From positions 11,338,074 to 11,402,073 of the forward strand of contig NC_037595.1 of NCBI RefSeq assembly GCF_003073045.1: a DNA stretch of 64,000 nt, given 5' to 3'. This DNA is from Pomacea canaliculata (Eukaryota > Mollusca > Gastropoda > Architaenioglossa > Ampullariidae). Shown piece by piece: positions 49,451 through 61,083 of the stretch. Under the pieces are notes generated by a model. The model worked only from the letters and a program-made list of their open reading frames with translations. It made no database searches and was not told where the DNA came from. Within the stretch, counting starts at the first letter, position 1. Every line of letters starts with the position of its first letter. The position numbers and the translations under genes are program-made.

Positions 49451-51480
49451 ATGGCGGCTGGACGACATTACAAGCGGGGCTCCGATTTGCGTTTGTCCTG
49501 CAGTCTGTGCATGGAGTCCTATCGTGGTCGCACCCCCAAGCTGCTGCCATGTTTTCACACCTTCTGTCTGCCGTGTCTCGAGAACATCGTCGTCACCGCA
49601 ACGTCCAAGAAATCGGCTTCACACGCAGACGACAGTCCAGTCAAAGACAAGAAGAAAACGTGTGAAGAGAACAAGCAGACCATAGAAGTTACTGAGAAGG
49701 AAACAAATCCTGGACAAAAGAAAGAAGACAAAAATGATGATAGTACCGAGGAGGAAGAAGACAAGGAAGTGATATTTCAGTGTCCTACATGCCGTGTCTC
49801 TATACCTGTCCCCGCAGGTGGAGTGAGTCAGTTTCAGGTGAGTCACACGTTCTACCTTGTCCGTATACTTCATTCAGTTTCTCACAAGTATTATCCTGCT
49901 ATACTCTAGCAATAAATCGTATAAAGGTGATAACAAGTATTATTGTGAGATTCTGCAGCTAAGAACTGATCGAAGGACATCAACAAAGTTTCCAGAATCT
50001 TCCCCTTATACTATTTGTATCAAAAACCTGATAACATTTAACAAAACCTCTACCAAGTCTTGTTGCTTTACTTATTCTCATTCTCCCAGCCACTTTCTTT
50101 TCTCTTCCTCGTTCTTAATTATTTCCTTTCATTGTTTTTTGGCTTTAAGGGGATTCTGTCTTTTAAAAAAAAATGTGTTTAGTCATTTTATTGTAGAAAT
50201 GTACAAAACCATTTCAAATAAAAAAATTAACACGAAATAAATAGAAAAACTGTACTTTTTATACTGTTGTACAATACCCACATTTGTTTGAACCCTGCGG
50301 TGAGGAAAACAAAACAAGAAGTAAATGGGTTGTGTTTTTAAGTGTGAAGCAGCCTTAAGTCTGTCTGAGAGAGCAGGTAGACCAAGTGTACATCTCACCT
50401 ATTTCAGACCAATTTCTACGTGGACTGTGAAGATGAACCTGAAGCCAGTCTAGACCTACCTGTGGAGTGTGACACGTGTGAGGACGGCAGCCGCGAGACA
50501 GCGACACACGAGTGCGGAGACTGTCGTCACAAGATGTGCTCCCGATGCAGTCGTCTGCACGTGATCCATGCGCAAGGTCATCACGTGCGACCTCTCGAGG
50601 CCGGAGCTGCTGGCAAGGCCACCTCCAGAGTTGTAAAGACAAGAGAGTGCCCGAGTCACGCTGGCCAATCGCTGTGCTTCCACTGTCGTCAGTGTGACGT
50701 CAGCGTCTGCCTGCACTGTAAGCTGACGTCACACGAAGGTCACACTACGGAAGATTTTATGGCGGCTGTCACACGAGCCAAAGGAGAGGTAAACAGACTT
50801 ATGGTGACTGCAAACCAGCAGGTGAGTCTGTTCAATAAAAGCTTTTAGATAATCTTATTAACATTATCTGACTATTCTAATCTGACCTCTAGACGAGGAA
50901 AATATTTGAATGTCTCTCTCGTATCTAGATCCAAGTGCTGGAGGCTGTACTGGGTCGTCTGGAGCGTGACACGCTAGAGTTATCCCGCCAGAAGCAGGAA
51001 ATGTTGTCAAACGTGACGTCACGATACGAAGCATTGATGACGTGGGCGACCCGAGCACGTGACGAGGCGCTGGAGGAGATGGAGTGCGTGCAGCGTGCAG
51101 CACTGAAGGAGATGGAGGCCGAGCGGATTGTGGCGCGTGACACCAAACAGCTGCTGTCTCGCCTCGTGACGCGTGCGGCCTCTTCCTGTCACACCGACGC
51201 CGACGCCGACATCGTGCTGCACAAATCGGAGCTGCAGGCGGCGCTGCTGGACGACGACGCTCTCACCCGATACCGTCAACGGGGGAACAAGGAGGGTCAC
51301 GTGACCTTCTTTAGGTGCAGGTCAGATGACAAAGCCGTGCAGCTAGACCAGGTGAGAGACTTCGTGGGCAGACAGGAAGGACAGGACCAGGACAAGCAGG
51401 ACAAGATGGTGATGATGTCAATGAGAGAACTCTCAGAAAAAGCCGTGTCGATGACCAAGTCAATGGAGGATTTGGAATGA
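49451..51480 (+). CDS. TRIM-like RING/B-box/coiled-coil protein, copy A (C1q lost from the frame)
   Basis: Exons 49451-49837, 50408-50821 and 50929-51480, all phase 0, give 451 residues. Exon 1 has a C3HC4 RING: CSLC, CFHTFCLPC and CPTC, with an unusually long 68-residue Glu/Lys-rich insert before the last Cys pair. Exon 2 has B-box 1 (CDTCEDGS…HECGDCRHKMCSRCSRLH) and B-box 2 (CPSHAGQSLCFHC…CLHCKLTSHEGH). Exon 3 is coiled coil (LEAVLGRLERDTLELSRQKQ). RING plus B-boxes plus coiled coil is the TRIM architecture, whose members are mostly ubiquitin E3 ligases, many in innate immunity. There is no signal peptide. Relative to copy B, one base is missing a few codons before the last splice site, so translation stops at TGA 51478-51480 ahead of the C1q exon. 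A donor (atag|gtatgt, exon end 51498) remains, so the C1q exon may be spliced on as 3' UTR. Confidence 0.85.
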
Positions 51481-52181
51481 ACATGACTAGAATGATAGGT
51501 ATGTAGAAGGAATATTGTTGTGTGCGACATAGGTCTAAAGTTTGAAATGAAATAACTTAGGTCTTGTACTTAAATTAGTATTTTCAGTAATTTTTATATA
51601 TTTTCAAACTGACTTTGATATCTTAGAGAGCTGTAGCAATGACTAAGGAACTGAATGATTTGAAGATAAACATGATCGCGATGCTTTAAATGACCAAGTC
51701 CTTACAAGAGAGACAAATGGCACATAACAAATCCTTATCTATGAGGGTAACAGAATAAGCAAAATTTATTCTTCTTTACATCTAGTCATCGATCTTAGAA
51801 AAAATACTTTATTACTACAAAGACACTACAATAAAAAAGAAAAAAAAATACTCGTGTAGTACTTTAAAATTGGACGAATACAATGCCTCAATGTTATGGC
51901 CATTTACATTGTAACTTAAGACGAATAATGTATAGCCATAGTCTCGATCGGTGATCTCGACGTCTTCTTAAAGTGACTCACTCCCAGTGGACCAATGATA
52001 CTTCGTGATGCTGTTGTTGCTGTTAATAATATTACAACTAGCTGTAAAGTACCTTATACGCACTATAAACTATACACGCACAACACAACTCATTCCATCA
52101 CGCAAACACACATGAATTTCTTACGGATGTAATATTTTCCACTAACTCGTTTTATCACATTTCACTGTTGTCTTCTAACAG
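51481..52181 (+). other. copy A last intron with degenerate repeats of the exon 3 tail
   Basis: Segments at about 51626-51688 and 51686-51712 resemble the end of exon 3: the codons for AVSMTKSMEDL recur as AVAMTKELNDLKINM and again as a shorter MTKSLQE. The first begins right after an acceptor-like atcttag. They look like local duplications of the exon end, or a spare last coiled-coil exon. Confidence 0.5.
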
Positions 52182-52588
52182 AGAATGCGATAAGGTCGGT
52201 GTCATTCAGAGTACGGCGAAGTTCGAACCTGACTGTGACGACAGGAAATACTGTGATATTCGATATGGTCGACTACAACGAAGGTGGAGGCTATGACACA
52301 GCCACTGGTGTCTTCACGGCCCCCGTCACTGGAACTTACATCTTTGTAGCCAACTTGTATTCCACGTACTATGCGACTGGCTATAGCTACATCTCTCTCT
52401 CCATAGACAGTAAGATTATGAATTATATGAACGTTTCAAACAGCGTTGGCATGCTCCACGATATTGTCAGCCTTAAGACCGGCCAGAAAGTGTCATTAGT
52501 ACCAAACACGCAGTTCACATTATTGAATAATGAGTTATACACATTTTACACTGGTGCTCTGCTGTGCGCCAACCCAGGCATTGAATGA
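52182..52588 (+). CDS. C1q-domain exon of copy A, cut off from its reading frame
   Basis: Acceptor tcttctaacag is followed by a 407-base exon with a complete open C1q domain and TGA at 52586. Visible C1q features are VSFRVR, VIFDMVDYNEGGGYD, TGVFTAPVTGTYIF, YISLSIDSK, GQKVSLV and the closing TFYTGALL. It has the same phase (1) and length as the C1q exon of copy B. C1q heads are jelly-roll trimers that bind varied ligands; molluscs have hundreds of C1q genes used in immunity. The domain itself is undamaged, but the upstream exon reaches it out of frame. It may be recently orphaned, or used through a splice I cannot see. Confidence 0.75.
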
Positions 52589-53049
52589 AGTCAGTGAACA
52601 CACACAATGTGCCAACATCAACATTCTCGCGCTGTAACATGTCTGTAAATACAGAAACTGTTTATTACCTGTTACCTCCAGAAAGACATGTTTTAAACCT
52701 TCAGTACATAACCTAGAATGAACTATTTCCCACCTGCTGACAGACTTACAAAAGTAACTGCTGTTACTGGTTTCTCAAAACATTTCCACATTCCGTTGTG
52801 GCCAATAGTATTCTTCTTTGAAACACGTGACACACAAGTAAAGCGGCAGCTTACATAGGGCGTTGTCATAGCAACCTGCACACACAGACGTCTCCACCTT
52901 ATTTCGTCAGGCATCTGACAATTCGATATTTAAATATTTCACACAAATATAATCCAGCTGTTTTGCCAGAATTCTTGGATTTAAGATGCTTAAGCAAAGC
53001 TAACAATAGTGCATGAAATTTATTTCCATGTGTTTACAAGTAAAATTAT

Positions 53050-53770
53050 TTTAATTAAAATACCGATCACCTATCTTGATTTTACATTAATTCAAAATTA
53101 AGTAAACGAAATATCTATTTTGTCTGAAATGATGTCTAGTATTTCCTTCATATTTGATTATCTTGTGTCATATCAAATGTTACAGAAAGAAAATGACAAG
53201 AAAATACTGTGCTTCTTTGATAAGGGAGATAACGTTTCTCCATACGATTTTTTTTTCATGGTTACTGTTCTTGGTCGATTTTGCTCCTCGTTGACTTTTG
53301 TAATTAATTGTAAAGATTGGAACATTAATGATAAACGAATGAATTTATCTGTAGTCAGTTAAAAGTATAGATACAACATTTAACTATAGCACATTAAAAT
53401 GAATTTTCCTGTGTTTAGAATTAAAATTATTTGAAAATACCGATTACCTATCTCGAATTTATATTCTTTTCAAATAAACGGAATACCTATTTTGTCTGAA
53501 ATTATGTCTAGTATTTCCTTCATATTTGATTATCTTGTGTCAAATCAAATGTTACAGAAAGAAATTGACTAGAAAATACACTCTTGGATAAGGGAGACAA
53601 CTTTTCTCCATACGATTTGTTTTCATGGTTGCTGTTCTTGGTAGATTTTGCTCCTCATCGATTTTCGTAAAGGGTTCTTTCATTTCTTAAATTCTAAAGA
53701 TTTAAACATTAATGATAAACCAATGAATATGTCTGTAGTGGGTTAAAGTTTATATACAACACTTAAAAAG
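53050..53770 (+). repeat. 372-base tandem duplication in the copy A flank
   Basis: Two adjacent copies share tgtctgaaat…atgtctagtatttccttcat, atcaaatgttacagaaagaaa, aagggaga(t/c)aac and ttctccatacgattt, offset by 372 bases (53122 to 53494). Copy B's flank has one diverged counterpart near 60300, so the doubling happened in block Y copy 1 only. Confidence 0.85.
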
Positions 53771-55375
53771 ATTCCCACAAATAAAGGGAAATAAAGCAAA
53801 TCCCAGACCGACAGTTTTAATACCGTTTTGTCACGACTTTGGAAAGAGAGAATGCAAGAAAGGATTAATAATACTGACAACTGTAAATAAATTTGGACCT
53901 GTAACATTAAAGTGACAAATTGCCACCAAAGGCCTTTCGTTTACAGAAATACATCGGACACCAAACTCGTTGTCTCTTAAATGACTCATTTTAATTTTTA
54001 TTTCTCTTTTTAACATACCTGCACTATTCTCACTAGTCTCGCTACCTAGGTTGAGTTATTTACCACAAATAGACAAACGGATGTTACAGGCAGTAGCACG
54101 AACTCGTTGATTGTTGAGAAACCAGCATGACAATGAAACAGTTTTTCCCCGAAACACGATTCATTGCTTTCGTTTCACTTCGTCGTCCCTCGACTGGATC
54201 GGTCGTTGGTCGCTGGAGGTGAGCACATGGATACAAATGGCGGACTGCAAGGCCCGCCACTCACAGGACGATAAGTTCTTCAAGTTCGTAAGCCAGATCT
54301 TCCTCTCCTCTCTGCGGCGTCGGACCTTCTCCAAGGTACTTTGAATAACAGTATTCGACAAAGTGTCCTGTTGGGTCACGTGGCCAAACGAGAGCAAGAG
54401 TCGCCGCTTGACTGGTTGGACTGTTGCAGCCACGTGACGTAGCACACTGTTAGGGACGCTCGTTGATCGCAGGTGCGAATCCCGTATTTTGCTAGCAGAG
54501 AATTAATTAAAGGATTCGTTTAGGAAGCTGAAATGTACAGGTTAGGTTTAAATCTCCTATATTGTCATATCTGCAATTAGACACAAACCATTCATGTTGG
54601 TCTTTAAATACCCTCCCCTGTCCACCTTAACGAGGGGTGAGCAAGGCACGAATCGCATCCACTTCGAGGACACACGCTTTCCACGCTTTCCACGAGGCAG
54701 AACACATGGGCAACTCTACACCCGTCCCCACTCTACCTGCCCTCACCATGATATTCTTTACATATTCCATCCTCTTTCCTGGATCAACCGTACAGGCAGA
54801 CATATAGAGCCGTCATTAGTCATAGCCGTAAAGCCGTGAGGTTATTTCACTCTCTCATAATAAATACCCTAGTTTGAACATATCACTCATTACGACCCTT
54901 ATTCTACGTGTTCACTATCCCATTACCGGGGTTACTCTAGTTCGCTTTCCTCCCGGTGAACTGAAACAAACTCATGTCAGTTAGCTCCGTGTGTGTGCTA
55001 AGCAACCGGTAAAGGGTGAGACCGTTGGTCCCTGCGGTTTGTGAAGGCGAGATACCACACAGTACGTGCTAGACGATCTTGACTGAGTGCATGTGCCCTC
55101 CCCTCCACCCGAGAGCGACGCAGTGTGGAAAGTGTGACAGTCGATACCCCGTGTGGAGCGTTACCCCTTGTGTAGTAAGCCTTATCAGAAAAGTGTCACT
55201 GCGCATGTCTGAGTCTGCTTGTACTTGTTGCAGGGATTTTACATTTTCCTTTGTACTGCCGCTTCAGACTAGTTGTGGTTACACTTGCTTGAAAAAAGCC
55301 TGCCGGACAATACGGGAATCAGAACCATCGTTTCATTGGCATCGTTTTCAATTATTAATTGTTACAAGTTTACCA

Positions 55376-55383
55376 TATATAAG
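55376..55383 (+). promoter_or_regulatory. TATA box of copy B
   Basis: tatataag, 47 bases before the copy B ATG and in the same context (taccatatataaggacaggc) as copy A. Confidence 0.5.
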
Positions 55384-55422
55384 GACAGGCAGGAGTTTCA
55401 ACGTTTCAATTACTACATCCAA

Positions 55423-58400
55423 ATGGCGACTGGACGACATTACAAGCGGGGCTCCGATTTGCGTTTGTCCTGCAGTCTGTGCATGGAGTCCTATCGTGGT
55501 CGCACTCCCAAGCTGCTGCCATGTTTTCACACCTTCTGTCTGCCGTGTCTGGAGAACATCGTCGTCACCGCAACGTCCAAGAAATCGGCTTCACACGCAG
55601 ACGACAGTCCGGTGAAAGACACGAAGAAAACGTGCGAAGAGAACAAGCAAAACATAGAGGTTACTGAGAAGGAAACGAATCCTGAAGAAAAGAAAGAAGA
55701 CAAAATTGATGACAGTACCGAGGAGGAAGAAGACAAGGAAGTGATATTTCAGTGTCCTACATGCCGTGTCTCTATACCTGTCCCCGCAGGTGGAGTGAGT
55801 CAGTTTCAGGTGAGTCACACGAAGATCTAGTTTGTCCTTTTATGTGCTTCCTTCAGTTTCTCCCAAGTGGTATCCTGCTATAAGTTAGCAATAAATCGTA
55901 TGAAGTGGTAACCAAGTATTATTCTGAGATTCTGCAGCAAAGAATTGATCAAAGTTTATCCACAAAGTTTCCAGAATCTTGCCCTTATACTTGTTGTGGC
56001 AAAAACCTGATAACATTTAATCGAACCTCTACCAAGTCTTGTTACTTTATTTATTCTATCCTCTCAGACAATTCCCCCCCCCCCCCACCTCTCTCTTTCT
56101 TTCTCTTAAATATTTCATTTTATTTGTGCTCGCCTTAAGGAGTTTGTGTTTTAAAAAAGGTGTTTTTGTTATTTTATTGTAGAAACTTACAAAACAATTC
56201 CAAAATACAAAATAGGACGAAATAACATATAAAATTGTACTTTTTTCCCCTTTTCTACAATACCCACGTTTGTTAGAACCCTGCGGTGAGGGAAAAAAAA
56301 AAAAACAACCCAAGTAAATGCGTTGTGTTTCTAAGTGTGAAGCAGCCTTAAGTCTGTCTGAGTGAGTAATATCTGGAGGGCATAACTTTTTTTAAAGCTT
56401 CTGTTCAACAAGGCAACACGCATAGAAGATAACGAGGAACAAATTTGTACTCTTGTCAAATGACCAGAAACAACAGAGAAAAATATCCTTACTAAATTTG
56501 AATACTACATGTATTAGAGGAACTACACTTATACCCTAAAAGGATCACTACAAAACTCATAAAGCTTTCGTCTTCCTACTTTTACATTGTTTTTCAGTCA
56601 ATCTTTCATTTTTGTAGGATCTTAAAGATTAATCATATTCATCATTTATTTTGTATTAACAACAATTTAAATGATTAAACGTATTTGTTTATTTGCTTTC
56701 CAGAAAAACAGTTTCAAGCGTAAAGTGTTAACATCAAACCAACGATAACTTTGACCTGTACTTGTAATCATGTATATCAATATTGCTACAGCATTTTACA
56801 CTCGTGGATACTCCTTTCCCTGACAAATGCTTTTATATTTTTATTAATACCTTTTTCAGTCCATACATTGATCAGGTTTCAGATCAGTTAAAAATTAAAT
56901 AAATATGTGCAGACAAAGGTAAGCCACTTAAAACAATATCATGACGAACAAATCTTCCATCTCATGTGTTTGGTCACACTTTATAGATTGGAATATAATT
57001 TATATTTTGTGACACGATTTACGTTGTAACCTAGCGATACAACACGATAGCAACATTTCGCTGAAACAAATAAATAGGACATCTAGAGAGCAAGTAGATC
57101 AAGGGTACATCTCACCTATTTCAGACCAATTTCTACGTGGACTGTGATGATGAACCTGACGCCAGTCTAGACCTACCTGTAGAGTGTGACACGTGTGAGG
57201 ACGGCAGCCGCGAGACAGCGACACACGAGTGCGGAGACTGTCGTCACAGGATGTGCTCCCGATGCAGTCGTATGCACCCCATCCATGCGCAAGGTCACCG
57301 CGTGCGACCTCTCGATGCCGGAGCTGTTGGCAAGGCCACCTCCAAAGTCGTGAAGACAAGAGAGTGCCCGAGTCACGCTGGCCAATCGCTGTGTTTCCAC
57401 TGTCGTCAGTGTGACGTCAGCGTCTGCCTGCACTGTAAGCTGACGTCACATGAAGGTCACACTACGGAAGATTTTATGGCGGCTGTCACGCGAGCGAAAG
57501 GAGAGGTGAACAGACTTATCGTGACTGCAAACCAGCAGGTCAGTCTGTTCAATAAAAGCTTTAGATAATCTTAACATTATCTGATTATGCTAATCTGACC
57601 TCTAGAAGTGGGAACTATTTGAATGTCTTTCTTGTGTCAAGATCCAAGTGCTGGAGAATGTACTGGGTCGTCTGGAGCGTGACACGCTAGAGTTATCCCG
57701 ACAGAAACAGGAAATGACGTCAAACGTGACTTCCAAATACGAAGCGTTGATGACGTGGGCGACCCGTGCTTGTGACGAGGCTCTGGAGGAGATGGAGTGT
57801 GTGCAGCGTGCAGCACTGACGGAGATGGAGGCGGAGCGGATTGTGGCGCGTGACACCAAGCAGCTGCTGTCTCGACTCGTGACACGTGCGGCCTCTTCCT
57901 GTCACACCGACGCCGACGCCGACATCGTCCTGCACAAATCGGAGCTACAGGCGGCGCTGCTGGACGACGACGCTCTCACCCGGTACCGTCAGCGGGGAAA
58001 CAAGGAGGGTCACGTGACCTTTTTCACCTACAGGTCTGATGACAAAGCCGTGCAGCTTGACCAGGTACGAGACTTCATGGGCAGACAGGAAGGACAGGAC
58101 CAGGACAAGCAGGACAAGATGGCGGTGATGTCAATGAGAGAACTCTCAGAGAACGCATTGACAACGATCCAGTCACTTGAGGATCTAAGGATGAACATGA
58201 GGACCATGACACGTAAGAGGAACAAATGTTGAAGTCAAGCTATTTCTTAGATTATTTGATAGGCAGTCTGTGATCATGATATCATTAAGGAAAAAGTAAA
58301 AGTAGGGTTGACCGAAATCTTCTACAATGATTTTAATGTATTGACCTACTACACCGTAAATCATAGAACTGAGCTCATCACAATATTTTTTATATCCACT

Positions 58401-59136
58401 AGTGTAAAAGATGAATTATCTACTAAGTATTGTGTAGTCTATTTGTCAATCTGGCTGTCATCAATGTTTGTGTTTCAAACCTCTGTCTTTGTACACAGGC
58501 TTGTACATCGAGAATTTGGTGGTGGTCACCAGAATTTTGAGCAAAATCATCTTGATTAAAGCTCTTTCCAATTGTTAGTTTATTATATATTGTAATATAA
58601 TAAATGCCTGTATTAGCTATATACACACACAAGCAAACGCACAAACACGCTTGAAGTTTTAACTAATAAAAAACATATATTACCCATCAGCAAAAAAAAA
58701 GTATTTTATGTCTTTTTTTCTCCTGACAGAAAATGCAACAAGACTGGTTTCATTTAGGGTACGTCTGAGTACACCTCTTAATGTGACGGCAGGTAATCCT
58801 TTTATATTCGATGTGGTCGACTACAACGAAGGTGGAGGCTATGATACAGCCACTGGTGTCTTCACGGCCCCCGTCACTGGAACTTACATCTTCATGGCCA
58901 ACTTGTATGACCAGACATATGGGAGTGGCTATGGCTACATCTCTCTCTCCATTGACAGTAAGAATATCAATTTTATGAACATTTCAAACTGCGTTGGTAT
59001 GATCCACGATATTGTCAGCCTTAAGACCGGCCAGAAAGTGTCTTTAGTACCAGACTCGCAGTTCACATTATACAGCAACGACTTATACACATTTTACTCT
59101 GGTGCTCTTCTGCGTGCCAACCCAAGCGCTGAATGA
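55423..59136 (+). CDS. RING/B-box/coiled-coil/C1q fusion protein, copy B
   Basis: Exons 55423-55809, 57125-57538, 57642-58212 and 58730-59136 join in phase (0, 0, 1) to give about 592 residues. Residues 1-129 hold a C3HC4 RING (CSLC, CFHTFCLPC, CPTC) with a 68-residue charged insert. Residues 130-267 hold two B-boxes, and 268-457 a coiled coil (VLGRLERDTLELSRQKQ; EALEEMECVQRAAL) with an acidic, Gln/Asp/Lys-rich end (GRQEGQDQDKQDKM). Residues ~458-592 are a C1q domain (VSFRVR, IFDVVDYNEGGGYD, TGVFTAPVTGTYIF, TFYSGALL). TRIM proteins usually end in B30.2, NHL or similar; C1q as the output domain is unusual. There is no signal peptide, so a cytosolic sensor or ligase is more likely than a secreted C1q protein (inference). 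An ATG upstream in the same frame (55273) is not used in my model, because it lies ahead of the TATA box. Confidence 0.87.
56366..57085 (+). other. ~720-base segment present in copy B intron 1, absent from copy A
   Basis: Copy A passes directly from ttaagtctgtctgag to agagcaggtagaccaag; copy B has AT-rich DNA between the same words. I see no target duplication, inverted ends or ORF, so it may be unique intron sequence lost from copy A rather than an insertion. Confidence 0.6.
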
Positions 59137-59255
59137 AGTCAGTGAATACATACAATGTGCCAACATCGACATTCTGGCGCTGTAACATCTCTGTAATGAG
59201 AAAACCCGTTTAGAACAATAACATTTTTGTGTCGACATACTACCGTTAATATTTG

Positions 59256-59261
59256 AATAAA
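59256..59261 (+). terminator. candidate polyadenylation signal of copy B
   Basis: AATAAA (in tttgaataaaatgattg) 120 bases after the copy B stop. Confidence 0.55.
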
Positions 59262-61083
59262 ATGATTGATAAGATGTCAAAGTCAAGACAAAACCGCGTG
59301 TACAAACTAAATATCTGAACGACCAGCTTTTGCTTGTGTAGATATTACATTTGAATGTTGTTTACTCTAGCACAGGCTGTAAGCAGCGGTCTCTAAATAT
59401 CACGGTATCAGACTCTTCGGCTCTATTCAATAGCTTCAAACCTGCGGACACTTGGAGCAAATTCTAGAAGTAAAAGTCCAAATAATGTTCAAAACGTTGT
59501 CGTGCATAGAACATGAGATAGAGACTTACAGGAACTGCCTCCATCGTCTTCCTCCTAGATACATTTTTCCTCCGGTCCTAGTTATTGCCGGGAAAAGGTC
59601 ACCTAAAGAATAAAACATTAGTTTCCTATAAAAGTAATGTAGAATGCAGTGAACTTCATCGTTTTACATTATCATCGAACTGATCTTTTGAGTCACATGT
59701 TTTTTGTGAAATTTAAATAAAAACTTACATCTTCTGATCATGATGGCGAGAGACAAAAATGACCACAAACAACAAACCTTTTTGTTAAATTAAAGGAAAG
59801 GAAAATCAGTTTTATTTAACTGCGACACATTTTCCTTGAATGCATAAAGCACCCCCATTATTCACTCTTTTTTTTCTGTAAATAGAAAGAAATTTTCTCC
59901 CCTGTAATAAATAACTCAGACCGAACACGTTCATACGTACTAACAGTTCTTACAAAACACTGTTATTGGCTTCTCAAGCAAATTTTATTCTTCCTTTCTA
60001 CCCCAGAGTATTAATCTGTTAACCCTGTAACCTCACTGATATCTGCCTATGTCGTAAGTAAAGCGGCAGCTTTAATTAGTAGTAGCCATAGCAACCTCTT
60101 GAGATTTACATAGAAATCTTAACCATATTTCGTTAGTCATTTGACTATTTCGATTCTTATTATACTTAAGACAATTTAAATATAGCATATGATAGAAAAT
60201 AGTTTTCCTGGGCTTAGAATTAAAATAATTTGATTATACCGATTCATAAACTGAGTTGATTTTATATTTATTAAAAGTTTAATAAACAGAATGTCTATAT
60301 TGTCTGAAATGGTGTCTTGTGTTTCCTTTCATATTTGATTGCCGTGTGTTGTGTGAAATGTTACAGTAAGAAAATGTCTGTTATAAATACTGTAACTATT
60401 TTCTTTAATAAGGGAGATAACTGTTGGCCCACAATATATTTTCCCTTATTGATTCTTGTAATGGATTCTCTTCTCTACAACACTTATGTATTAATTTTTT
60501 TTTTACGAGAAACAAATGAATGGCTCTGTAGTTCTAGTTTCAGTTTATATACAACATATAAGCCCTTGTCACAAAGAAAAGTAAACTCATAACCGAAAGT
60601 TTTGAATGCTTTTTGACATGACTAGAAAGAGAGAAGGGAAGAAAGATTTAATGATGAAGACAACATTTAAATTAATTAACACATAAAAAAATTTTGATCT
60701 GAAAGAACACCGTCACTTTTTAAAAGCGTTTTTTAAAAATATAGATATCGCTCAACTAGTTCATTAGCTAACTCACATTTTATTTTAATATAATACTTAC
60801 TCTGTAATATATACCTTCACTTTGTGGTGCGTATTTCGTGACACTGCCTTGGTCAAGTCATTTACCACAGGTGGACAATCGGATGCTGAAAGGCAAGTGC
60901 GTGTTTGGGAGAACGAATTGGTTGGTTGTGAAGAAAAAAAACTGGAATAGTTGACAACCAGCTGTTCCCCGAAACATTTCTTTCATTTCATTATTCCCTC
61001 GACTTGCACCAGTTAGGGGGAGCACATGGATTCAAGCGACAGACTGCAAGGTCCACCATTCTCAGGGAAGCAATGTAGCAGAC

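Larger units (their letters stand above)
48748..54270 (+). repeat. duplicated block Y, copy 1 (contains gene copy A)
   Basis: Promoter, all exons, introns and the 3' flank are collinear with 54730-61070. Differences include ~720 extra bases in intron 1 of copy 2, a longer last intron in copy 1 and a 372-base tandem repeat in the 3' flank of copy 1. A third, partial promoter-side copy lies at 61084-61300. Confidence 0.85.
54730..61070 (+). repeat. duplicated block Y, copy 2 (contains gene copy B)
   Basis: Collinear with 48748-54270 from actctacctgccctcaccat through promoter, exons and the aagtaaagcggcagct flank to cacatgga…gactgcaagg. It is longer than copy 1 mainly because of ~720 extra bases in intron 1. 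Confidence 0.85.

Noticed and set aside
55273-55422. Upstream in-frame ATG of copy B as the true start
   Set aside because: It precedes the conserved TATA box, and the added residues have no counterpart in copy C; the ATG at 55423 sits in the context shared by all copies.
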